Assembly: GCA_964367085.1 (NCBI GenBank)
Contig: CAYIWL010000028.1
Span: 1 to 10,394 of the forward strand
DNA: 10,394 nucleotides
From: JACPIN01 sp964367085
GTDB lineage: Archaea; Nanobdellota; Nanobdellia; SCGC-AAA011-G17; ARS1403
Direction of reading: 5' to 3'
Each line of letters starts with the position of its first letter. Position 1 is the first letter of the stretch. Below the pieces are notes generated by a model, which saw only the letters and a list, made by a program, of their open reading frames with translations, ran no database searches and was not told the origin of the DNA. Positions 5,320-10,394 of the stretch are shown one piece after another. Made by a program: the position numbers and the translations under genes.

Positions 5320-5332
5320 TTTCACCTGACAC
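5320..5332. repeat. 13-bp direct repeat, copy 1
   Basis: TTTCACCTGACAC occurs here and again at 6113-6125, the two copies bracketing the 58-aa gene and the PIN-domain gene. Between 5192 and 5444 I otherwise see only AT-rich DNA, short inverted repeats such as AATCT-TTC-AGATT, and one 23-codon minus-strand frame (5322-5393). One such pair could arise by chance in 10 kb. Confidence 0.35.
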
Positions 5333-5410
5333 ACATGTTTATCTCAAAGAAAGAGTAATCAAGCTCCGTAAAACTTACATTTACAAGTTCCATGCGTTTG
5401 CAATTCCGAT

Positions 5411-5420
5411 ACTTTTAAAA
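5411..5420. promoter_or_regulatory. TATA-like box of the 58-aa gene
   Basis: ACTTTTAAAA, centred 29 nt before the ATG at 5445 on the plus strand. Being nearly symmetrical it could also act leftward, 23 nt from the ATG of a 23-codon frame (5393 to 5322, minus). Confidence 0.5.
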
Positions 5421-5444
5421 ACACCATAGCACAATACAATTAAT

Positions 5445-5621
5445 ATGCAAAAAGAAAAAAACAAGGGATTTAATGGAAAAGTATATCCTGTTGATACTTC
5501 TCCTGAAACCATGGAAAAAGTAAGAAACAAGTTCAAGGATATAGATCATATAGAAATTCCTATTAGTGGTGCTCAGCTTTTGGCAAAGATTCGAAAAGAA
5601 CATAAAATAGTTTCCTTATAG
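5445..5621 (+). CDS. 58-aa hypothetical protein convergent with PIN gene
   Basis: Reads MQKEKNKGFNGKVYPVDTS... and ends SGAQLLAKIRKEHKIVSL. It is basic and soluble, with a predicted helix at 20-32 and another at 42-53. I do not recognise a family. Support comes from a TATA-like box 29 nt before the ATG and an end that exactly meets the neighbouring gene: its stop overlaps the PIN gene's stop by 6 bp on the opposite strand. It could be an antitoxin-like partner of the PIN protein, but antitoxin genes normally lie upstream on the same strand, so the convergent layout argues against that. Confidence 0.55.
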   Translation: MQKEKNKGFNGKVYPVDTSPETMEKVRNKFKDIDHIEIPISGAQLLAKIRKEHKIVSL

Positions 5622-6068
5622 AACTCTGATTTTTAACCCTCTTGTTTTACAGAATTCTTCAATTTTTGGATTGCTAGCAAGATTTCGCTCTCCAAGTGTT
5701 ATAAAAAAATTTGCCTTCTTGTTAATTGCCATGGCGAGATGTAATGCATCTGCAGGCTCTAAGTTATAGTCTATTTCTTTTAATTCCAAAGCAAGTTTAC
5801 AATCTTCAAACTGTGGAGAGGTTACTTCCATCTGCTTCCATAAATCTCCCATATTCAGAAAAGATAATTTCTTGTTTTCCTCTCCGGGTATCTCTGATAA
5901 GCCCATCATAACTTCCCCCAGTGTTAACGTAGAGACCAAATCTTCGTGTTCTTTATTGATACCATAAAAATAAGCTCCAGATAATTCTCTCTGCCTTTTT
6001 AATCTAGGCTTCACACCAGAAAACACTCCAAAGAATAAACATGAATCCGGATAATTTAATGATATCAC
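5616..6068 (-). CDS. PIN-domain (VapC-like) ribonuclease
   Basis: 150 residues with the PIN nuclease layout: first strand ISLNYPDSCLFFGVFSG with D8, E52 in STLTLGEVMMGL, D107 in the hallmark EPADALHLAMAINKKANFFIT, and a C-terminal IEEFCKTRGLKIRVL strand. PIN domains cut RNA with Mg2+ or Mn2+ held by three or four acidic residues; many are toxins of VapBC pairs. The fourth acidic position, usually T-x-D in the FIT..D..F strand, reads TLGERN, so it is either lost or replaced by E127. The start is a GTG at 6068, supported by a TATA-like box (6092-6101) centred 29 nt upstream and by the complete first strand; no ATG is suitably placed. No typical VapB gene lies directly upstream, so it may be an orphan nuclease or its partner is the small convergent gene. 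Confidence 0.82.
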   Translation of the reverse strand: MISLNYPDSCLFFGVFSGVKPRLKRQRELSGAYFYGINKEHEDLVSTLTLGEVMMGLSEIPGEENKKLSFLNMGDLWKQMEVTSPQFEDCKLALELKEIDYNLEPADALHLAMAINKKANFFITLGERNLASNPKIEEFCKTRGLKIRVL

Positions 6069-6091
6069 AAAAATCTATAGGAAAGATAATT

Positions 6092-6101
6092 CTTTATAAA
6101 T
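6092..6101 (-). promoter_or_regulatory. TATA box of the PIN-domain gene
   Basis: Minus strand ATTTATAAAG, centred about 29 nt before the GTG at 6068, supporting a leaderless GTG start. Confidence 0.55.
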
Positions 6102-6112
6102 CTTATCCTTAT

Positions 6113-6125
6113 TTTCACCTGACAC
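6113..6125. repeat. 13-bp direct repeat, copy 2
   Basis: Second TTTCACCTGACAC, 12 bp upstream of the PIN gene TATA box as read on the minus strand, where an operator could lie. Confidence 0.35.
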
Positions 6126-6146
6126 CCTCGCCATATAGTCATAAGG

Positions 6147-6155
6147 CTTTTAAAG
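6147..6155 (+). promoter_or_regulatory. TATA-like box of the Lhr helicase gene
   Basis: CTTTTAAAG about 46 nt before the GTG at 6197, which would give a leader of about 20 nt. That leader contains TGAGG (6186-6190), a modest Shine-Dalgarno 6 nt before the GTG. Confidence 0.45.
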
Positions 6156-6196
6156 ATAATTTTACAGTCTAAAATAAAAGGGTTCTGAGGATAAAA

Positions 6197-8794
6197 GTGA
6201 TAAAAGCAATGAAAGAGCCGCATGCGGCAAAGGAAGTAGAAGCGATTTTGCATCCTTTTGTTAGAGAGTGGTTTTTTTCCAAATTCAAGGAATTTTCACT
6301 GCCACAGCTTTATGGGGTTTTGGAGATTCATCAGGGAAATAATATTCTTGTAAGTGCGCCGACTGGTTCGACTAAAACGCTTACCTGCTTCCTTTCAATA
6401 TTAAATGAACTAGCAACCTTAGACTTAATGGACAAATTAGAAGACAAAATCTATGCAGTATATACTTCTCCCTTAAAGGCATTATCTAATGATATTTTTG
6501 TAAACCTCACTACCCCGCTAGAGGAGATTAATGAAATTGCTAAAAAACATGGAAAAGAATTGAACATTAGAGTAGGGTTGAGGACAGGAGATACTTCTGC
6601 AAGTGAGAGGGCGAAAATGGCGAGAAATGTCCCTAACATACTCGTTACAACACCTGAGTCTTTAGCCATTGTTTTAACCACGCCAAAATTTAGAGAATAT
6701 TTGAGAGATGTGAAGTATTGCATCGTTGACGAAATTCATGCACTTGCTGAAAACAAAAGAGGAGTTCACCTTTCCTTATCAATTGAAAGATTAAGAGAAT
6801 TAATTGGAAACGATTTCTGCAGGATTGGGTTGAGTGCGACTGTTTCTCCTCTGGATGAGATTGCAAAATACCTTGTTGGGGTTGGAAATGATTGCAAGAT
6901 CGCTGACGTCCAGTTCATAAAAAAGATGGATCTTAAAGTTCTAAGCCCTGTTAAAGACTTGATTAATACAAGCTATGAAGAGCAATCAACGGCGACGTAT
7001 GAGCTTATTGATAATTTAGTACAGGAGCATAAAACCACTTTGATATTTACAAACACGCGAGCAGCTACTGAAAGGGTTGTCCACCATCTTAAAGAAAGAT
7101 TTCCAAAAAAGTATAGTGATAATATTGGAGCTCATCATGGAAGTTTGAGCAAGGAAAGTAGGTTGAATCTGGAAAACAGATTAAGAAAAGGAGAATTGAA
7201 AGTAATTGCCTGCTCCACTTCGCTCGAGCTTGGAATCGATATCGGTTTTATTGATTTAGTAATTTTACTCGGAAGTCCAAAAAGCGTTGCTAGATGTTTG
7301 CAAAGAATTGGAAGAAGCGGGCATAAACTGCATGAGACTTCTAAAGGAAGAATCATTGTTCTTGATAGAGATGATTTAATCGAATGCAGCGTGATGTTGA
7401 AAAGTGCGATTGAAAGAAAGATAGATACAATTCACATTCCAAAAAATTGCCTTGACGTTCTTGCACAGCAAATATATGGCATTGCAATTGCTGACAGGAT
7501 AAGTTATGACAATTTGTTCAAACTAGTTAAAAGAAGCTACTGCTATAAAGACCTTGATAAAAAAGATTTTGATTCTGTATTAGATTATTTGTCAGGAGAA
7601 TTTACAAGTTTAGAGGACAGGCATGTTTACGCAAAAATCTGGTGGGACAAAGAAACAGGAATTATTGGAAGAAAAGGAAAATTGAGCAGGATAATATACA
7701 TGACTAATATTGGAACGATTCCTGATGAAACACATATAACTGTAAAAGTCGGAGAGCAGATAATAGGGCACATAGACGAGGGTTTTCTTGAAAGGCTAAA
7801 GTCGAGAGATGTTTTTGTTTTAGGCGGAGAGAGATATGAATTTCAGTTTGCTAGGGGGATGGTTGCTCAAGTTAAATCCACTGCTGATCGTACACCTACA
7901 ATTCCAAGCTGGTTTTCAGAGATGCTGCCTTTGAGCTTTGATCTTGCTATGGAGATTGGAAAATTCAGAAGATTAATGGAAGAGAAGTTTGCTAAAGGCA
8001 GAAGTAAAAAGGAGATAATTGATTTCATAGACGAGTATTTGTATGTTGACAAGAATAGTGCCGAGGCAATCCACCGCTACTTTAACGAGATGTATCAGTA
8101 TGTAAAAGAGATTCCTAATGATAAAAAAATATTAATCGAATATTACAATGCCTACAATAAAAAATTTGTCGTGTTCCATACTTTATACGGAAGGAGAGTA
8201 AATGATGTCTTATCAAGAGCTGTTGCGTATTTAGTTGGATTATTAGGAAAGAGAGATGTTGAGATTGGAGTGAATGACAATGGATTTTATTTATCAAGTG
8301 AGAATAACATGCAGGCTAAAAGAGGATTTGATTCTCTGAAAAGCAAAGACCTTGACAAGATAATGGAAATTGCACTTGAAAAAACTGAGGTATTAAGAAG
8401 GAGATTCAGGCATTGCGCTGGAAGAAGCTTGATGATTTTGAGAGAGTATAAAGGAAGGAGAAAAAGAGTTGGAAGGCAGCAGGTTAGCTCAATGCTACTG
8501 ATCAGCGCTGTCAGGAGGATAAGCAATGACTTTTCAATATTAAAAGAAGCAAGAAGAGAAGTTCTTGAAGACTTAATGGACATTGAACACGCTAGAGAGA
8601 TATTAATAAAAGCTGAGAAAGGGGAGATAAAAATCAAGGAGATAGACACTAAGATTCCAAGCCCGTTTGCATTCAATCTAGTGTTACAGGGATATGTAGA
8701 TGTTTTCAAAATGGAAGACAGGCTTGATTTTCTTAAGAGAATGCACCAGCTAGTTTTAGCTAAAATCGGGAAGACTAAAGATATTGACTGCTAA
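6197..8794 (+). CDS. lhr: Lhr-like superfamily 2 helicase
   Basis: 865 residues, the length of archaeal Lhr proteins (ATP-driven 3'-5' helicases linked to DNA repair or RNA handling). Motifs in order: Q-type region ending LPQLYGVLEIHQG, Walker A SAPTGSTKT (53-61), TSPLKALSND (Ia, 90-99), GDTSASERAK, TTPESLAI (Ib), DEIH box (178-181), GLSATVSPLDEIAKYL (III), TLIFTNTRAATERV (IV), HHGSLSKESR, STSLELGIDIG (V), and QRIGRSGHK (VI, 369-377). The C-terminal half carries the Lhr winged-helix and core segment, including the recognisable STADRTPTIPSWFSEMLPLSFDLA. Walker A has Thr in place of the usual Gly (GSGKT). Start: GTG at 6197 fits the TGAGG site; an ATG four codons on is the alternative. It diverges from the PIN gene. 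Its stop is followed without a gap, in the same frame, by a transposase remnant. Confidence 0.92.
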   Translation: MIKAMKEPHAAKEVEAILHPFVREWFFSKFKEFSLPQLYGVLEIHQGNNILVSAPTGSTKTLTCFLSILNELATLDLMDKLEDKIYAVYTSPLKALSNDIFVNLTTPLEEINEIAKKHGKELNIRVGLRTGDTSASERAKMARNVPNILVTTPESLAIVLTTPKFREYLRDVKYCIVDEIHALAENKRGVHLSLSIERLRELIGNDFCRIGLSATVSPLDEIAKYLVGVGNDCKIADVQFIKKMDLKVLSPVKDLINTSYEEQSTATYELIDNLVQEHKTTLIFTNTRAATERVVHHLKERFPKKYSDNIGAHHGSLSKESRLNLENRLRKGELKVIACSTSLELGIDIGFIDLVILLGSPKSVARCLQRIGRSGHKLHETSKGRIIVLDRDDLIECSVMLKSAIERKIDTIHIPKNCLDVLAQQIYGIAIADRISYDNLFKLVKRSYCYKDLDKKDFDSVLDYLSGEFTSLEDRHVYAKIWWDKETGIIGRKGKLSRIIYMTNIGTIPDETHITVKVGEQIIGHIDEGFLERLKSRDVFVLGGERYEFQFARGMVAQVKSTADRTPTIPSWFSEMLPLSFDLAMEIGKFRRLMEEKFAKGRSKKEIIDFIDEYLYVDKNSAEAIHRYFNEMYQYVKEIPNDKKILIEYYNAYNKKFVVFHTLYGRRVNDVLSRAVAYLVGLLGKRDVEIGVNDNGFYLSSENNMQAKRGFDSLKSKDLDKIMEIALEKTEVLRRRFRHCAGRSLMILREYKGRRKRVGRQQVSSMLLISAVRRISNDFSILKEARREVLEDLMDIEHAREILIKAEKGEIKIKEIDTKIPSPFAFNLVLQGYVDVFKMEDRLDFLKRMHQLVLAKIGKTKDIDC

Positions 8795-8908
8795 AATTTT
8801 ATGAAGAAACACCAAGCAATAAATAAGTATCCTTATGAATTGGCCATTCCTGAATTAGAATTAGGAAAAAATAGATGGTTGGATCTTATCAAGATGAGTA
8901 AGGTGTGA
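8795..8908 (+). pseudogene. C-terminal remnant of an IS transposase
   Basis: Translated in the helicase frame directly after its TAA, this stretch gives NFMKKHQAINKYPYELAI then PELELGKNRWLDLIKMSKV and stop. It aligns along its whole length with the tail of the transposase at the left edge (NFNRKHMSLGKMTPAEIAI, then PQLELGINKWLDLIKLSKI), sharing at least 20 of 36 positions with many conservative changes. Nothing upstream of NF matches, so only the last 36 codons of a related but diverged element remain. The helicase stop TAA occupies the place of a Tyr codon (TAT) in the intact copy, so the IS insertion may have supplied it. The last 20 bp overlap the 3' end of the convergent HDO gene. Confidence 0.8.
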
Positions 8909-9524
8909 ATATATCTTCTAAAAATTTGGTAGTCTTGTCTACTGCCGTGGCAACTGTTCTCCAAGGAGCATTGGCATTTCCCATTTCTTCAACTAGCCCA
9001 CGATAAAGCTCTTGTGCATGAGCTATATCAGCTTCTCCATGAACATCCGTATATGTAAAGTCTGTACAACCTGCTATCTTTCCTAGATTAGCTAAATATG
9101 GAATAAATTCAAGAGAAGTGTTTTCTAATGTTGCAGCAATGGCCACATTTGTTAAACCATTATCATTACCAAATAATCTCCACATTTCTAAAACAGGTTT
9201 AGAAACTCTTGCATAATGTCTTGTGTCCAATGGAACCCCTGAACCAGTTGAAAAATCTCTCAACATTTTAGGGTGATCTTGTGATACTTCATCTTGAATA
9301 TTTTTTAAGATAACTTTTTTAGCAACTTCACTTTTTGCAGTTTCATAAGCTCGTTGCATCCAAGGAATAAAGTTAGGTTCTATAGCCACTCTATAAGTTC
9401 CAATTAAATCACTGATTTGATCTCTAGATAAATCTTCTAATGGTACTAAAGTCCTACCTATCCTTTGCTTCGCTAATTCAAGCTGTTCATCTACAATTTC
9501 CTTATATGTTCTTTTATTATTCAT
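8889..9524 (-). CDS. Heme-oxygenase-like diiron (HDO/CADD-type) protein
   Basis: 211 residues from the chosen start, all-helical, with metal-ligand spacing of the HDO family (CADD-like): E79 and H84 in NIQDEVSQDHPKM, E134 in ATLENTSLEF, then H162-x3-D166-x2-H169 in DVHGEADIAHAQEL. The H-x3-D-x2-H triad is the family hallmark; known members use a diiron site and O2 for C-C or C-N cleavage or for para-aminobenzoate formation from tyrosine. The substrate here is unknown. E79 to H84 is two residues shorter than in CADD. Start: ATG at 9524 is preferred because the TATA-like box at 9551-9558 lies 30 nt upstream and the sequence after it begins like a soluble helix (MNNKRTYKEIVDEQ); the longer form from 9572 adds 16 unlikely residues. 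Divergent from a TrmB-like gene that probably regulates it. The last codons overlap a transposase remnant, so its C terminus may have been altered. Confidence 0.75.
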   Translation of the reverse strand: MNNKRTYKEIVDEQLELAKQRIGRTLVPLEDLSRDQISDLIGTYRVAIEPNFIPWMQRAYETAKSEVAKKVILKNIQDEVSQDHPKMLRDFSTGSGVPLDTRHYARVSKPVLEMWRLFGNDNGLTNVAIAATLENTSLEFIPYLANLGKIAGCTDFTYTDVHGEADIAHAQELYRGLVEEMGNANAPWRTVATAVDKTTKFLEDIFTPYSS

Positions 9525-9550
9525 TGTAAAGTAGTAAGTAATAGGTGCAT

Positions 9551-9558
9551 ATTTAAAA
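9551..9558 (-). promoter_or_regulatory. TATA box of the HDO gene
   Basis: TTTTAAAT on the minus strand, centred 30 nt before the ATG at 9524. It lies exactly midway between 9524 and the ATG at 9584 on the plus strand and could also serve a longer form of the TrmB-like gene. Confidence 0.55.
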
Positions 9559-9562
9559 GATA

Positions 9563-9582
9563 CTCCTCTCATTTTAGAGGAG
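9563..9582. promoter_or_regulatory. Inverted repeat between divergent genes, candidate TrmB-family operator
   Basis: Arms CTCCTCT (9563-9569) and AGAGGAG (9576-9582) are exact reverse complements with a 6-bp spacer. The site lies between the HDO TATA box (9551-9558) and the TrmB-gene TATA-like box (9592-9600), a place where a dimeric regulator would control both promoters. Confidence 0.6.
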
Positions 9583-9591
9583 AATGAAAAG

Positions 9592-9600
9592 TATTATAAA
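9592..9600 (+). promoter_or_regulatory. TATA box of the TrmB-like gene
   Basis: TATTATAAA, centred about 26 nt before the ATG at 9623, supporting that ATG as a leaderless start over the one at 9584. Confidence 0.55.
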
Positions 9601-9622
9601 CCAAAAATGTATCCATATTTCT

Positions 9623-10366
9623 ATGGACGAGCAAATATTAGAAAACATTGGGCTTTCAAAAGCTGAAATAAAAATTTACCTTTCTCTTTTAGAGATCGGA
9701 CCTTCAACTTCTGGACCTTTAATACAAAAATCTGGGCTTCAAAGCTCTGTTGTCCATAGAGTTATTAAGACATTATTAGAAAAGGGGATAATAACCTATG
9801 TGAAAGTTGGTAAAGATAATAGATATCAAGCTACAGACCCAGAAAATATGTTGGATTTCATAGAAAATAAAAAGAAAAAATTTTTGGATATTTTACCAGA
9901 ATTAAAAAATAAACAACAAAGAGGTAAAAGCAACTATTCAACTGAGATGTTTTTAGGTAAAAAAGCTATGTTCTCAGCTCTCCTAAATATGATCAAGGAT
10001 GGAAAACCAAAAGAAGATTATCTAAGTTTTTCTCTAATTGAACCCCATGATGATAAAGAAATAGTTAATTTCTATCAAACATATAATCTAAGGAGAAGGG
10101 ATAAAGGACTTAAGGTAAAAGTTTTGGTTAATGAAAAGGTCAAGCCAATTTACGAGAAAAACTATACAAAAGAATTACTAAAAAAGGCAAATGTGCGATA
10201 TACTAATTTTCATTTCCCCCAAGGAATTGTGATTTTTAGAGACACTGTTATTTTTGTTCATTGGGGCGATAATCCGTTTGCTGTTAAGATAACAAATCAT
10301 GAAATGGCACAACAGTTTAAAGAATTTTTCTTAGAATTTTACAATAAAGAGAAAGACGCTTATTAG
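9623..10366 (+). CDS. TrmB-like winged-helix transcriptional regulator
   Basis: 247 residues from the chosen start. Residues 8-72 are a TrmB-type winged helix (GLSKAEIKIYLSLLEIGPSTSG, QKSGLQSSVVHRVIKTLLEKGII, wing DNRYQATDPE), 78-100 a basic coiled-coil linker, and 105-247 an alpha/beta effector domain (MFLGKKAMFSALL..., VKVLVNEKVK, IVIFRDTVIFVHW) of the kind often called phospholipase-D-like in archaeal TrmB relatives, without HxK catalytic motifs. Such proteins are dimeric DNA-binding regulators that respond to small ligands. The start MDEQILENIGLSK matches the usual family N terminus and sits 26 nt after a TATA-like box; the ATG at 9584 would add 13 atypical residues. Divergent from the HDO gene with an inverted repeat between, so it likely regulates that gene and itself. 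Downstream bases 10367-10394 hold nothing recognisable. Confidence 0.85.
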   Translation: MDEQILENIGLSKAEIKIYLSLLEIGPSTSGPLIQKSGLQSSVVHRVIKTLLEKGIITYVKVGKDNRYQATDPENMLDFIENKKKKFLDILPELKNKQQRGKSNYSTEMFLGKKAMFSALLNMIKDGKPKEDYLSFSLIEPHDDKEIVNFYQTYNLRRRDKGLKVKVLVNEKVKPIYEKNYTKELLKKANVRYTNFHFPQGIVIFRDTVIFVHWGDNPFAVKITNHEMAQQFKEFFLEFYNKEKDAY

Positions 10367-10394
10367 TTTAAAGAATAATTGGGCTAAAGATTGA

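Noticed and set aside
8287..8709. 140-codon minus-strand frame inside the helicase gene
   Set aside because: It is a shadow of the Lhr helicase, which has all motifs in the plus frame.
1..10394. CRISPR array, rRNA genes, riboswitch aptamers
   Set aside because: No regularly spaced repeats, no rRNA-like conserved stretches, and no aptamer core recognised on either strand.

Overview
The window looks like a piece of a small-genome, low-GC archaeal chromosome, most likely a DPANN lineage of the Woesearchaeota/Pacearchaeota type. The genes supporting this are an archaeal Lhr-type helicase, an archaeal RNase HII, a TrmB-type regulator and a VapC-like PIN protein. At least five genes also have a TATA-like box (TTTATAAA or TTTAAA type) about 26-32 nt before the start codon, with no Shine-Dalgarno sequence, which is the pattern of leaderless archaeal transcripts. 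Assignment to a lineage is inference; no rRNA is present.

Layout. (1) 1-614: 3' part of an IS6/IS240-like DDE transposase running in from the left edge. (2) 620-2103: a compact minus-strand operon encoding a glutaredoxin, a zinc-ribbon-like mini-protein, a 48-residue protein with eight cysteines in 17 residues, and a MerT/MerC-like membrane protein with two Cys pairs. It diverges from an HxlR-family regulator across a perfect 9+3+9 inverted repeat. I read it as a candidate thiol/heavy-metal handling module. (3) 2192-4566: a second minus-strand operon: a winged-helix/phosphoglycerate-kinase-like fusion that has lost most catalytic residues, a 61-aa two-helix membrane protein, a 33-aa single-helix peptide, and RNase HII. 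The last three genes are joined by ATGA overlaps. The RNase HII gene is split by 28 nt inserted exactly inside its catalytic GIDEAGR-GPVIGP motif; removing the 28 nt restores a full-length frame, and the flanks fold into a bulge-helix-bulge-like shape. (4) 4567-6196: unknown genes, a PIN-domain protein convergent with a small 58-aa gene, and structured intergenic DNA. (5) 6197-8908: an Lhr-like helicase whose stop codon is followed, in the same frame, by a 36-codon remnant of a transposase tail. (6) 8889-10366: a heme-oxygenase-like diiron (HDO/CADD-type) protein divergent from a TrmB-like regulator, with an inverted repeat between the two promoters.

The two points most worth following are the 28-nt interruption of RNase HII (micro-intron, recent lesion, or sequence error) and the cysteine-rich redox/metal operon. 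No CRISPR array, tRNA or rRNA gene was found.
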